Positions 48,248-59,999 are shown, counted from the first letter of the stretch. The stretch: DNA of 64,000 bases from Siphonodentalium dalli (GCA_032622095.1 CP136069.1:64811319-64875318), one strand, 5' to 3'. Program-made: numbers and translations. Notes: generated by a model from the letters alone, not told the origin.

Positions 48248-49470
48248 TAATATCCCACTCGTATGCTCAATGAGCATCTCTACAGTCCTTACCCAGCCGA
48301 CAGACTATTAATTAGAAACGAGAGGACACTAGGCAGCATCGTCGATCTATACAAGCTTTCTGCCGATGTGATTTCATCGAATCCTAGAATTCTTGGCCAC
48401 ATGACTTCGGGAATGTATATCACAATTATATTAGTGCCCAGCGTGCTCTACTCCTGACGTCACGTGGTCGAAGCCTAACCGCTGCCGTCTGAACATCATG
48501 CTGTTGCTAGCACTTTGCGATTTGGCCCTCGAGTTTTATTATGTACATCTTCTAGTGAAGTCACGGATATATCCCACTTGTGTGTGTTCTCGATGAGAAT
48601 CTCTACAGTCCCTCTACCCAGCCGACAGACTATTAATTAGAAACGAGAGGACACTATACGAGATTCGTGATTTAATCGAATCCTAGAATCTTGGCCACAT
48701 GACTTCGGGAATGTTGATCACAATTTTATTATTGGCCAGCATGCTAAACTACTGACGTCACGAAGACGTCATGTGTTCGAAGACCACCTGCTGTCGTCTG
48801 GACACCATGCTGTTGGTAGCACGTTGCAATTTATCCCTCGAGTTTTAGTATGTACATCCTCTAGTGACGTCACGAATACATCCAACTCGTGTGATCGATG
48901 ACCATCTATACATTCCTTACCCAGCCGACATACTATTAATTAGAAACGAGAAGACACCCTACATGCAGGATTCGACGTGTTTTCATCGAATCCTAGAATC
49001 TTGGCCACATGCAGATCCACGTGCTCCACTCCTCGCGTCTGTGTGTGGAGACCACATACGCTCTGTGCTCACCGGCTGACGTCTGGACACAATGCTGTTG
49101 CTAGCACTTAGCAATTTAACTCTCGAGTTTTAGTATGTACATCTTCTAGTGACGTCACGGATATATCCCACTTGTGTGTGTGCTCGACGAGAACCCATAC
49201 AGTCCCTCTACCCAGCCGACAGACTATTAATTAGAAACGAGAGGACACAATACATTATTCGTACCGACGTGTTTTCATCGAATCCTAAAATTCTTGGCCA
49301 CATGACTTCGGGAATGTAGAGTACAATTGTATAGTGGCCAGCATGCTCTACTCCTGACGTCTTTGTTACAAATTAGCCCTCAAGTTTTAAGTGTGCACAT
49401 ATTCCAGTAACGTCATGAATATATATCCCACGACAGACTATTAAGTAGAAATGTAGATCACAATTGTACC
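48248..49470. repeat. Tandem array, about 300-bp unit, four copies plus a partial
   Basis: acccagccgacagactatta followed by attagaaacgagaggacac occurs at about 48291, 48616, 48919 and 49210. Each unit also carries cgaatcctagaatcttggcc, cacatgacttcgggaatgt, a tgacgtca-rich block and caccatgctgttgctagcac. A partial unit ends near 49470. Outliers of the same repeat lie at 50559-50745 and, strongly diverged, at 53268-53400. Confidence 0.9.
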
Positions 49471-50395
49471 AGTGTTCTACACATATATAATTACAACTAC
49501 TTTCGTTTTGGTCAAAATGCGGGCATTTTATTGGTCGAGAGGCTACCGCGTGACATGATCTATCAGTGCATATACGTTGCAGTAGACGAGTCACATCGCG
49601 TAGTGACACTTTAAGAAAAATGGGCGAGTCTATAACCGTCGCCCCACACGACGTCCCCGGATGACGCGAAAGTGCGGAACGAGAATTCCATTAGAATTTC
49701 AGTAAAAAAAACAACTCGAAAACTCAATGCTAGAAACATTTGAACAAGTAGTTGATGTCTATATTGCATGTTTCGGCTATACTATACATATGTCTGTTCA
49801 TTTCAGCCGTATTCATGTTTTTGTAACGCTCGACTGAACACTCAAAGTTATTGCCGCGTTTTTCATTTGTCCAATTTTCGAAAAAGCGTCCATGACAACG
49901 TGTATAGTTACTGTGAACATCAAATTAACATTTTTCAGCTTCATAATAATGCTAATGACATAACATTTGTCACGAGAACATTAGCTGTGCTCAGGGCATT
50001 TGTTTACAAATTACATCGGCCATCGGGCTGGACTCCGGTCCCGGAGTCTCAGTCTGGAATTAATAATTTAATAATTTTACAGGAGATCGCGGATTCGACT
50101 CTGGGTGTTAATAATTGTTGGCTACGTCATTTTAAACGTAAATCGTAGCCAAACTAGTAAATGATCATGGATAGTTCATTGCTGAAAATTGAAGTTGAAG
50201 TGTAGGCCCTAAATATTTATTTTCTGAAAGTTTGCTTGGCGAAGTTGCTCGTTGACAATTTCGGCCAATTTATTTTCGGCCCATCAACCAAATTCCGAGA
50301 TCGTCGAACGGAAAGTCCTGTTTTGGCAATTAATTTTCTGAGATGGATTAATAATAGATAGTTGAAAATAAAGTGTTATCGTTGTAATTATAAGC
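49471..50395. other. No recognisable gene
   Basis: 49768-50148 is open for 126 codons on plus. It starts in AT-rich sequence, is not a repeat that I can see, and shows no domain. I do not call it, but it is the longest single-copy-looking frame in the window that lies outside the repeats. Confidence 0.5.
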
Positions 50396-50550
50396 CATCA
50401 ACGTCGTTGATCTATGAGCCTGTAGACCGATCAGTAGACGAATAACATAGGCCTACTTAGTATAATCCGCTTCGCGGAATTATACAGTATGTTATTCGTC
50501 TACTGATCTGTCTATAGGCTCATAGATCAACCGAAAAACGACATTGATGG
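50396..50550. repeat. Long hairpin, about 60-bp arms
   Basis: ccatcaacgtcgttgatcta, tgagcctgtagaccgatcag and tagacgaataacata on the left pair with the corresponding blocks at 50489-50550. The centre is ccgcttcgcgg. A short insertion (ccgaaaaa) unpairs the outer right arm. Confidence 0.85.
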
Positions 50551-50558
50551 CATATATA

Positions 50559-50745
50559 ACGTCATGATGTGAAGACGTAATGTGTTCGAAGCCCTCTCGC
50601 TGCCGTCTGGACAATCATGACGTCAGTAGTGGAGTTCTTAGTGTGTACATGTTTTAGGGACGTCATGATAATTCCCATTCGTGTGTTCGATTGGCATCTC
50701 TACAGTCCTTACACAGACGACAGACTCTACCAAGCCATCCACTCT
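50559..50745. repeat. Partial unit of the 300-bp array
   Basis: gtgttcgaagccctctcgct, gccgtctggacaatcatg, and tctacagtccttacacagac match the units at 48248-49470. Confidence 0.75.
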
Positions 50746-50761
50746 ACACACTCCCGCCACT

Positions 50762-51557
50762 AACATAATCCCTAAACCGTCGCCTCGGACGTTCGGGTAG
50801 GTTTTATCGGGAACGAATACAGTAGATGAACTAGATAGTTGTGGTAACAGTTATTGTACTTACGACCTAAATGGTTGATGTGCATTGACGCACAAGCGGC
50901 ACATATTTCACTTGTAAATTTCAGTATTAGATATTATTAGTTATCTTCGGCAACATCGGGGGCACATGGAGATTTAATACCTGAATGTCGATTTGAACCC
51001 CGATGCGGAGCCGAGGGGTTCAAAAAGAGACATCCAGGTATTAAATCTCCGTGTACCCCACGATGTTGCCGGAGATAACGATTTTGTCCCCACAACAATA
51101 ACCATGTCTCCTTAATTTAAGTGTGTTTTTCATAGGTTGTCCGATTAATTCACACCAATAAGAATAATTCAGTAGCTGACCTACGGACCCGGCGTCAGGT
51201 GACGTCAAATTCGGCGTGCGAGAGCAATGTCACGATTGGTGGAAACTGCCAGTTCAAGGGTCATTCATATACCCCCGATGTTTCACGTGCTCAAATACCC
51301 CCGATGTTTGGCGCACGCTCTCTTATACCCCGCCGTCAAGGGTGGCGGGGGACATGGTGATTTAAACGTGGCGTTGTAGCCAATCAGATTGCTAGTTACA
51401 ACCGGATGTGGGGACAAGAGTTTTTAACTATTAATGATTTTTGAATGTTCTTTGTGAATTTCCACAGCTCATGTACTATAGTTTATCCCGTCAGACAAAT
51501 GTTTACATATATTTTAAACAAATTTAAAAGCAAAACAGCTTTGGGTAAGAGACTCGG
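50762..51557 (+). repeat. Dispersed repeat R1, copy 2, split by an insertion
   Basis: The left half of R1 runs 50762-50930 and the right half 51421-51557 (tgaatttccacagctcatgt, atattttaaacaaatttaaa, ctttgggtaagagactcgg). About 490 bp between them are not present in the copies at 6098 and 63400, and include the hairpin at 50940-51079 and a gtccccac / gtggggac pair at 51089 and 51403. Confidence 0.7.
50940..51079. repeat. Long hairpin inside R1
   Basis: gttatcttcggcaacatcgg, then cacatggagatttaatacct, pair with aggtattaaatctccgtgta, then cgatgttgccggagataac. The centre is near gatgcggagccg. It probably forms one end of the roughly 490-bp insert in R1. Confidence 0.85.
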
Positions 51558-51588
51558 TATATACGGGGGGAGGGGGGTCGTGCCAATC

Positions 51589-51991
51589 CTGAGTTTAGTC
51601 ATTTTCAGAACGAGGTCCCCAGATGGCGAATTTAGTGACGCGATCCCGCATAATGGGCTAACATCATCAATTCTCCCTCTGTGGACCTCATTCTGCTTAG
51701 GCCTCATCTGCTATGGGAGACATAGACTCAGATTGAAGTTTCCAAATGGTGAATATGGTGATGTACACCCATTGGGGACCTCTAATATGCAATGTGTCGT
51801 CTGCCAATTTGGGATATAGAGAAACTATACCAAAAAAGAAATAGAATCTAAGAGAAGTTTCTATAGAAATTTGATAATAAAGAAACTTTCCAGAGAACAT
51901 GAGGTCTGAGCAGAATGAGGTCCCCAGAAGGTGAATTTAGTGATGTTAGCCCGCTCGCCCTTTCTGCAAATGACAGGCACACTAAACTCAG
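51589..51991. mobile_element. Two-palindrome element (family P2), copy B
   Basis: Ends ctgagtttagtcattttcag (left) and, in reverse complement, ctgagtttagtgtgcctgtc (right). The left palindrome (acgaggtccccagatggcga and its partner ctctgtggacctcattctgc) is well kept; the right one has lost its far arm. The middle (gatatagagaaact...aactttccagagaacatga) matches copy A. Open frames of 124 and 74 codons across it are palindrome by-products. Confidence 0.8.
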
Positions 51992-52105
51992 ACTTGGCTT
52001 ATGCCGATAATATTTAATTGTTTTCGGGAATGTAGATCGGAATTGTTATACATGTATGCCTTCGAGTGGCCTGCGTGATTTAATTGTGACGCTATGTATT
52101 TAGAG

Positions 52106-52250
52106 GTTAATACTCGGTTAGTTTGATATCGGCCGAGATATCAGCCCGATGTATCTTCATATTAGCCTGAGACCGAAGGTCGAAGGGTGATATGAAGTTA
52201 CCGAGGGCTGATATGTCTCGGCCGATATCCAACTAACCAAGTAGTAATAT
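52106..52250. repeat. Long hairpin, about 65-bp arms
   Basis: atactcggttagtttgatat, cggccgagatatcagcccg and cttcatattagcc pair with matching blocks to 52250. The centre is gaccgaaggtc. There is a small bulge in each arm. Confidence 0.85.
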
Positions 52251-53267
52251 ATATTGTAATTAATGGTAACTAATTAGTAATTAACTATATGGAATATATC
52301 TATCCACTTCAATGTCAGTTGATCTGTGTAAACATAAGATTGAATGGACAGCAGGTAGAATATAAACGAAATCACTAATTTTACACCTTAACTAAGATAT
52401 TGACGAGTTGCTACGTTGTGAATGACCACGTACGTCATATGAGCAAGTAGATATTCACGATTTCCATTGAAATTACAGATTAAACATTGCACAGTTCGAT
52501 AATAGAAATGGCATGAAACACTCGCCGTTCCCTCAAGTCAATTATGAAATAGTCGTTATATCGCACTATCACTGTGACTGCGTCCCCGGATTGAACGTAA
52601 CACCACGCCCCGCTTGATGGAGTCATAACTGATGTCAGCCGAGTTTTGTGGATTATCAGCTGAGTTTAGTGTGTTATCAGCCGAGTTTGGGGTTATATCA
52701 GATCGATAACAGGTCGACCAAGGCAACCATGTGATATCTAATTAATTGGTCTATATAAGGGGGTTCGTGACAGTTTAGGATCGTCGATCCAACAACAGAC
52801 ATACTCCTCTCTCTAATTTCGGGAATATATATGTTATAATGGTGTAAATGTTTTCCATAGGCATTAGACCTTAGTGCAAACTGTTAGTGTATACTGTTTA
52901 CAATATAATGCACAGTTCAGTTAAGAATTTTCTTTAAATATGAAAGATTGATATTTGCGGTAACTTTTTTTTTTTGCAACAAAATCAAATCCGTCATGTA
53001 GAGAATTCGTCTTTAAATTTTGTGTTTTCGTAACTTGGATAAGAGCCACACTAAAATATAATGTAATTTTTCATACCAAAGAATTCAAACTTCACCATTA
53101 ATGTATAGGGAAGAATTGTAATGTATTTTATGTGGAAAAAACACACGGTTATTGACCAATCAATACGGGTGTCTAATTTATTACATCCTTTAGTTGGGAG
53201 GGGGGTTGCTCCGAACCATATTTACCATTGTAACATATAGATCGCCTCGTTACATATAACGTAACGA
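52251..53267. other. No gene; one short tandem repeat
   Basis: 52634-52700 has three units of about 24 bp (atcagccgagtttNgtgNatt). The rest is AT-rich without motifs. Confidence 0.55.
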
Positions 53268-53956
53268 TTGAATGTGTTCCAATCCCTCTTACTTCCTTTT
53301 GGACACCATGTTGTGTCGGTCGCGTTTCGTGTAGCAGGTGGGGTATTACAAACATTAATTAAGTCTCGGGTTTTTATTGTGTACATATTCTCGTGCATTG
53401 TGTCTCTGCAGACTCATCGATCTTTTCAAGGCTCGTGTCTGTCTGCACCAGAATTGTACTGCGTCGTAATCAAGTTGCTTAAGCTAGCCACACGTGCTTG
53501 CGTATGCGTTAGCGAAAATAATCGGATCCGTTCGTCGGATCCGCTCGTCGTGCCATTGGGGTCATGCGAATATTGTCCGGTAGTGATCGTTTCAGTCACT
53601 TCACCATGGATTTACATGCGAACGCAAACGGAGCGACGATTTCTATCAGATGGAAAATACGAGTATTTTCGGTCCGATAAAAATACAATACATACAATCA
53701 ATCTCTGTTTTCATTGTTCTGGACGTAATTTCTGGAATTACGCTTGGTGGCGTCTGGGCATTATTTTTACTGAATATGTGCCAGGCATATATACAATTAA
53801 TCTCGGTTTGCATTTTGCTGGTAACATGAAGAGCCCCCGCGTTCGAATCCCGCATGCTGCAGCTGTCGTCTGTTTGGACATTTCACCATTGCATGTCACA
53901 GATCGCGAGATACAATCAATCTGGGATCATATTTTGTTAACTACATTAAGCCTTAA
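53268..53956 (+). other. Repeat-derived sequence with a long open frame (not called as a gene)
   Basis: The longest open frame in the window (257 codons, 53268-54041) starts here. Its first part is a diverged unit of the 300-bp array (ttttggacaccatg...gtgtacatattct). The middle has two similar pieces, acaatcaatctctgttttca near 53694 and acaattaatctcggtttgca near 53795. Its end runs into the two-palindrome element at 53957. gttcgaatcccgc near 53841 resembles a pol III B box, but I could not fold a tRNA around it. No protein domain is visible, so I read the frame as chance. Confidence 0.6.
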
Positions 53957-54322
53957 AATAGTGTGTCTGTCATTTGCAAAATGTGGTCCGCAGAGGGTGA
54001 ATTTAGTGACTCTATCCCGCATGGCGGGCAAAAATCACTAAATTCACCCACTGGTGACCTCATTTTGCTAGGCCTCATCTCCTGTGAAGTATCTATAGTC
54101 TCAAAATAACATTTTAGTTACTTCTGTTCAGTTTATATCCCCCCTTTGCAGAAGATAAAATGCATAATTGAGGTGACTAATGTGTGACCATCACCAACTG
54201 CAACCGGGGACTTCAATTTGACAATAGGTCTCCCATAGCAGTTGAGGCAAAAGCAGAATGAGTTTCCCAGAGGGTGAACTCACCCTGTGGAACTCATTCT
54301 GCAAATAACAGACATTCTATTT
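53957..54322. mobile_element. Two-palindrome element (family P2), copy C
   Basis: Ends aatagtgtgtctgtcatttg and, in reverse complement, aatagaatgtctgttatttg. Palindromes at each end (ccgcagagggtgaatttagt against actaaattcacccactggtg; ttcccagagggtgaact against caccctgtggaa, the latter short). The middle is in the reverse orientation compared with copy A (aggtgactaatgtgtgacc, gacttcaatttgac). Confidence 0.82.
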
Positions 54323-55889
54323 CAATGCTTTGGCTAATTGTGCGTATTCTTGGGAATTTACATGTCGCAATATGATTCAGTGGTTATCATGATCGACTCG
54401 TAATTTCAAAGCGATACCTGTTTCAATCCTGCTTGATAACGTCTGTACATAGCGCTGCGTTGATCGCCTTCGCAAACAAACTGCAGAATACTGATGCAGG
54501 GAACTCGTTTATAAACAGAGTACATGGCCTTGGGCAAAAATGCTAGATCGGAAGTTAAACCACAATTACCGAACGCACGTCGATTGTAGTGTAATAATGG
54601 ATCTACACATTGCTACCCAATATTTAAGGAACGATCTATAGTTATGAATATGACTGCACTATGAAGGTTCCGAATCACATACACCATTTGTGGTCGGCAA
54701 TTGTGTGTTTACACAATGTAATCATAACATGAAATAAAGATTATTCCTAATAATTGCATATAATTCTGTGAAATATTAACGTAAACATACATAATGAACT
54801 GGAAATACAATTCAATGTGTTCCTTCGTGCAATTATATTTAGCTCATTTAAACACATTAGCTTTTCCGGAACACGATAACAACGTGCGTTAACAAATGCA
54901 TTGGATGTAATTATTGGCCTATAACGCACTTTTCATAAACAAATCAGGAGTTCCCAGTCTGCGCCCAAAAATAATTAAATCAAACCAGAGAGAATTCATG
55001 CGCGAATAACACCGTCAGATATCGACAACCGAATGAACCAATCTTGCAAGGTTATGTGGGAATAAACTCTTGTTTCGATTGTGGTTATGCAGTTATAACC
55101 GAAGCATTTGAAGACAAATTTAATAACGCTCATAGCGCATTATAGTAGATTTTGTCTTCAAAATGATTATTTCTTAGATATTTCTCATAATTTAATACGT
55201 CATTTAATTCCGAAGTAAAAGACACATAAAAATAGTCGCATGTCACTCTAATTATCGATTGATCAAGTGTCGTCATCAATGCATCGTGCTTGATTGGCTG
55301 GTGCCCATTGATCACACACCTGGCATGTGCGCTAGTGTAACACGACTGTACACTAAAATTTTAGATTCCATTTCATCTATTTGCAAATTATAGTAAGAAT
55401 CTTGTTGATTTCCGAGTCTCTGTGTACTTGTGCACTGGCAGTAAACAGTACGGTTATTGGAAGGGCTGTTCTAGCGAATTAATTCTGATGAAACATCGAA
55501 ATTCACCTTTATAAAGTAGGAAGTATCGAATAGCTTTTGTGTGCATTTTAGGCATGCGGCAATGTGTTTATAGACGTGTTCCTTCCATTCGAGGCTATTG
55601 TCATGTCCGTACGTAGAGGAAAGCAATCAAGACAAACAACGGTATTATAGTATTCCGTGGATTAACAGCTTGTGATTACATTATGAATCGTTGACCTTTA
55701 TGTCTTCGCCATAACAATCAAACGAACGCATACATATGATCGTTTGATCGTATGATAAAGATCAAACGATTTTCTCCAGTAAAGAGTGTCAATACGTTCG
55801 CCATCTGGAAAGAAAAACGACACAGATCTCCAGTGACCCATTTTGCCAAATTAATATTTACCCGATTTTGGAAAACCGAAAAACATCAG
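54323..55889. other. No recognisable gene or repeat
   Basis: Frames of about 60 codons only on minus. A small palindrome catatgatcgtttgatcgta lies near 55734. Nothing else supported. Confidence 0.5.
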
Positions 55890-56176
55890 GACTGTTGTGA
55901 CGTCGGGCATATTAGTTACAACAATAGATTGCCATCATTCGTTAGTGTTTGGTTATGTTCGGTTGTGTTCGGTTATGTTCGGTTGTGTTCGGTATTCATA
56001 GTGACCGGTCACGTCGGGCATATTAGTTACAACAATAGATTGCCATCATTCGTTAGTGTTTGGTTATGTTCGGTTGTGTTCGGTTATGTTCGGTTGTGTT
56101 CGGTATTCATAGTGACCAGTCACGTCGGGCATATTAGTTACAACAATATATTGCCATCATTCGTTAGTGTTTGGTT
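55890..56176 (+). repeat. Tandem repeat, 111-bp unit, 2.6 copies
   Basis: cgtcgggcatattagttaca occurs at 55901, 56012 and 56123. The unit contains (ggttNtgttc)n. 111 is a multiple of three, so a 142-codon frame (55752-56180) stays open and repeats its peptide. The third unit is cut by the long-hairpin element at 56177. Confidence 0.9.
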
Positions 56177-56682
56177 ATAATATAAGGATTAACTGTCATG
56201 TGGACTGTTTTTTATGGAGATGTAACCGTGAGGTAAGTGGACATAACTTGTGTAAAACCCAATACAAGTTATGACCACTTACCTCACGGTTACATCTCCA
56301 TAAAAATAGTCCACATGACAGTTAATCCTTATATTTATATACATTTAGCGAAAAAGCCACTTTTGTAAATGTATTTAAATCGAAAAGTGTATCGTGACAA
56401 AAACAGCCCAAAATACCCAATAGCACCCTTGGCAGAAGTTAATAGGAACAATTTCTCTTCATATTGAAACCCGATGATGTATTAAGTCAATCCTGCGCGA
56501 GTCCAAATGCGCCCAAAACATTACGCGTTCGTCTTTCCAAACCCAATGACGTATCGATGGTGTTATGAACTTGGTGTTATGAGCCGTTGCTCATTCACCG
56601 AGAAATAACCTCAACTAGCCACGTGGGCGCCGACCAATCAGAATGCTGGATTTAGTGATGACAACACTTAGTATGTATATAT
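56177..56682 (-). mobile_element. Long-hairpin element, copy B
   Basis: Reverse-oriented copy of 57957-58474. It begins ataaggattaactgtcatgt, with the hairpin at 56183-56330, and ends cacttagtatg. It has landed inside a unit of the 111-bp array (ggttat just before it). The hairpin centre is shortened (taaaaccc aata instead of acccttcgggt). Confidence 0.88.
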
Positions 56683-57560
56683 ATCTAATTAAATTACCTG
56701 TTATGACTGATATTATTTTCGGACAAGGACAAGAGGGTAAACAATATTCGAACAATTTCAAGCAAATGAGTACTACACATCTATGATGAACACGGTTACT
56801 CCTGGTTACGCTACCTTTTACCCAGATTCTTACATTTAAAAAAAAAGGATTTTTCGGCGTACAAAGTATATTGAGTACAGATCGAAAACAAAATTTCCAG
56901 ACATTGTGCCACGTGTATATCAACACTAGCCCACGTATACACATGGTTATTTCTGGTTAATTCACAAAGCACTATAAGGTGCATTGACTAATTTATATTT
57001 CCTTCTTACAATTATCAGGGTACAATAATACCAAAAGTATATATATCCGCAATCAATCACCATCCGAGTTCACTATACCCACCACATCACCAATAAACAT
57101 TGCCCAAAGGAACTATCCACTCTGTTCGGTACAAATGTACCAACAGTATATATATCTGTATATATCTAAGTAAAAACCCATTATTAATCAATTAGTTTCA
57201 TTGCGCTTTACATAAAATGATACACAAAAAATCACAATAAAAATCAATTGGTCAACATTAACTAAGAAATTAAAATACGTAGTAGAAGATGTGCATCGTT
57301 AAAACTATGCACAGCTGTAAAAGGATAATTAGAACTCGAATAATAGTCATTGCACTTAAATATCTGTCTGGATTATCTACTGCTTTGTGTATATTTGTTG
57401 CAGTTCAAGCACATACGGAAAAGGTTTTTTTAAGTTTTCGCTTGAGCGCTGATAAAGTGTCATAACGTCGAATGTTGAGCGGCAGCTTATTCGTAGCAAC
57501 TTCCTTGAACGAACGGTTTCCATAGTTGTTATCAGGCTTACTGATAGTTGTAATGTTCCG
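56683..57560. other. No gene; diverged repeat piece
   Basis: 57055-57150 (caccacatcaccaataaaca, ggaactatccactctg, cggtacaaatgtaccaac) is a diverged form of the 87-bp unit and its flank. A 109-codon minus frame at 56615-56944 lacks motifs. Confidence 0.55.
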
Positions 57561-57561
57561 A

Positions 57562-57850
57562 AGTCATCGGATTCACGACATCACCACTCTGGTCGGTACA
57601 AGGGTACCAACATTATATATGTCAATGTAATCGACATGCACCACCCGAATGCATTGGATCCACGACATCACCACTCTGGTAGGTACAAGGGTACCAACAT
57701 TATATATGTCAATGTAATTGACATGCACCATCCGAATGCATTGGATCCACCATATCACAACTCTGGTCGGTATAAGGGCACCAACATTATATATGTCAAT
57801 GTAATCGATATGCACCATCCGGGTGCATTGGATCCACGACATCACCAATA
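57562..57850. repeat. Tandem repeat, 87-bp unit, 3.3 copies
   Basis: cattggatccacgacatcac, caactctggtcggtacaagg and gtaccaacattatatatgtc repeat at 57562, 57651, 57738 and 57825 (partial). 87 is a multiple of three, which keeps both strands open (129 codons on plus, 91 on minus). Confidence 0.92.
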
Positions 57851-57956
57851 TAAACTTTGCTCACGGAACTATCCACCCAAGTCTCATGTGATCTTCGCTA
57901 TATCACGTATTGTATTTATCCGAGTAAAACGTGGTCGTCCCTATTGTTTATGTACA

Positions 57957-58474
57957 TATATTTACATACTAAGTGTTGTCATCACTAAATCCAGCATTAT
58001 GATTGGTCGGCGCCAACGTGGCTAGTTGCAGTTATTTCTCGGTGAATGTGCAACGCCTCATAACACCAAGCTCATAACACCATCGATACGTCATTAGCTT
58101 TGGAAAGACGAACGCGTAATGTTTTGGGCGCATTTGGACTCGCGCAGGATTGACTTAATACATCATCGGGATTCAAATTCAATATGAAGATAAATTGTTC
58201 CTATTAACTTTTGCCAAGGGTGCTATTGGGTATTTTGGGCTGTTTTTGTCACGATACACTTTTCGATTTAAATACATTTACAAAAGTGGCTTTTTCGCTA
58301 AATGTATATAAATATAAGGATTAACTGTCATGTGGACTATTTTTATGGAGATGTAACCGTGAGGTAAGTGGTCATAACTTGTATGTAAAACCCTTCGGGT
58401 TTTACACAAGTTATGTCCACTTACCTCACGGTTACATCTCCATAAAAACAGTCCACATGACAGTTAATCCTTAT
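57957..58474 (+). mobile_element. Long-hairpin element, copy C (empty site known)
   Basis: The best copy, 518 bp. Left end atatttacatactaagtgtt; right end cacatgacagttaatcctta then t. The hairpin arms (about 58305-58380 and 58399-58472) pair for about 70 bp around acccttcgggt. The flanks join cleanly at 59100-59110 (gtttatgtacat then ttaatattta), a related copy of the surrounding sequence without the element. That fixes its ends to within a few bases and shows at most a 1-3-bp target duplication. It has no coding region. The class is unknown: no TIR, no poly-A. Confidence 0.88.
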
Positions 58475-58974
58475 TTAATATTTAATTTCTCAGCGCGTGA
58501 TACTGTTTACCGAGTATTTTCTAACATACCCCCATCAGTCCTTTGTACTGACTCTCTCAGTGAGAATCTCTTTGGGGCCATCGATTGCCTTCGGCATTGG
58601 AATCGCGAAAACAATATTCCCATGTCTAGTTTGAAAACATTGGGTTAGTACACAGTGTACACACGAAACCTCCGGGTTCGTTACCATTAATCTTACAGTA
58701 CTAGATGTTTCATTTTAACTTTATTTGATTTCCTAGATTTCTCGGCGTACAAGCGAAAATTGAGTATAAGTTGAAAAAAAGTAAAACAAAAACCAAACAA
58801 ACCCAGATATAATTTCAAGCCCATGAGTATACACATGGTTACATCTGGTCACTTCACATTACACTAGATGTTACATTGACATCGATGCACATTTAGTTTT
58901 ATCTTAGAATTATCTAGGCACAAGGGTAGCATTATAGTAGATATATCCAAGAAATCAGCACAATCCGAAGTCAT
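58475..58974. other. Right flank of copy C; no gene
   Basis: 58475-58650 belongs to the duplicated segment whose second copy is 59105-59240. Beyond that nothing is recognised. Confidence 0.6.
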
Positions 58975-59240
58975 TGGATCCACGACATCACCAATACACT
59001 TTGCTCACGGGGATATCCGCCCGAGTCGCGTATGCATGGTCTTCGTTATGTCACGTGTTGTATTTACCCGATTAATAAGAGGTAGCCCCTAGTGTTTATG
59101 TACATTTAATATTTAATTTCTCAGGGCGTGATACTGTTTATCGAGTAATTTCTAACCTAATCCATCAGTCCTTTGTCCTGACTCTCTCAAGGAGAATATC
59201 TTTGGGGGGCATCGATCGCCTTTGGCATTGGACTCGATGC
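58975..59240 (+). repeat. Duplicated segment without the hairpin element (empty site)
   Basis: Parallels 57825-57956 plus 58475-58650. Shared blocks: cacgacatcaccaata, ctttgctcacgg, gtgtttatgtaca, then tttaatttctcagNgcgtga, tactgtttaNcgag, catcagtcctttgtNctgac. The element of 57957-58474 is absent here. Confidence 0.85.
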
Positions 59241-59756
59241 GTGATGAATTGAATTGTGTCAGACACAGACAATATTTGACGTACGACAATGGTAGTGGTG
59301 GTCTCTTGACATCGGGCACGACAATGGAAGAGTTGTCGGATTCTATTGTGGCCTCACCAATTTCAAACACATTTCATTAACATGTACATGTGATTCAAAC
59401 TCATTTTCCCTTGAATCAGACAAATCCAAATTTGGTCCCAAAAATGGCAGAGGGCTTAGGTCGGCATGAAAATAGCAGCGGTAATGGACTTTTTTTTTAC
59501 TGTGGTCGCATCCATTTTATCGTCTCTCATAAACATGTACATGTGCCTCAAATTCTTCATTTCCCCCAAACACAAAAGATGTATTTGTGTCACACATAAT
59601 CTATATATAGATAAAAGAGTAGGATCTGTTTGAGATTTTCCTCCCAGGGCGACTGGACCGATTTCAACTAAATTTGGTGTGGTAACTCGGAGTATATCCG
59701 GCGGATGTTACAACGGCGTTAGTTTTTCAAAAATTCAAATTAAAATATTCTATTAA
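59241..59756. other. No recognisable gene
   Basis: 59600-59710 has cgactggaccgatttcaact followed by aaatttggtgtgg, a motif type seen in dispersed repeats of several invertebrates; I cannot name the element. aaacatgtacatgtg and acatgtacatgtg duplicate locally (59379, 59531). Confidence 0.45.
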
Positions 59757-59935
59757 TGATTTGGAGGGGTTTTCAGGAATGATAAGCAGATGACAGATAA
59801 CCCAACCACAGAAGGAGTCCTATTTATTGCAGGAAAATGTTCATATAATACGTCCAACAAACATGTGTTTAATTTATTATCTGAACATTTCCTACGGGGT
59901 AACTACTCGTCAATGAGTATTTAGTATAAAAAGGG
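59757..59935 (+). mobile_element. piggyBac-like MITE, right half
   Basis: Ends aaaaaggg followed by TTAA (59936-59939). The hairpin (cctatttattgcaggaaaat gttca...tgaacatttcctacggggta) and the terminal agtatttagtataaa match the right part of 47644-47963. The left limit is uncertain (a TTAA lies at 59753). Confidence 0.65.
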
Positions 59936-59999
59936 TTAACATGTACCCACCACGAACGCATTGTGACCTTTTTAATTTGAACCAACTGCATGGAGTAGA

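Noticed and set aside
53835-53860. tRNA or SINE from the gttcgaatcccgc match
   Set aside because: Only the B-box-like word is present; no A box at the right distance and no cloverleaf.
53268-54041. 257-codon open frame as a protein gene
   Set aside because: It is assembled from a diverged 300-bp array unit, an internal duplication and a two-palindrome element. No domain or signal is visible.
55752-56180. 142-codon frame with repeated peptide
   Set aside because: The 111-bp tandem unit is a multiple of three and keeps the frame open.
57573-58025. Open frames on both strands (91 and 129 codons)
   Set aside because: By-product of the 87-bp tandem repeat.
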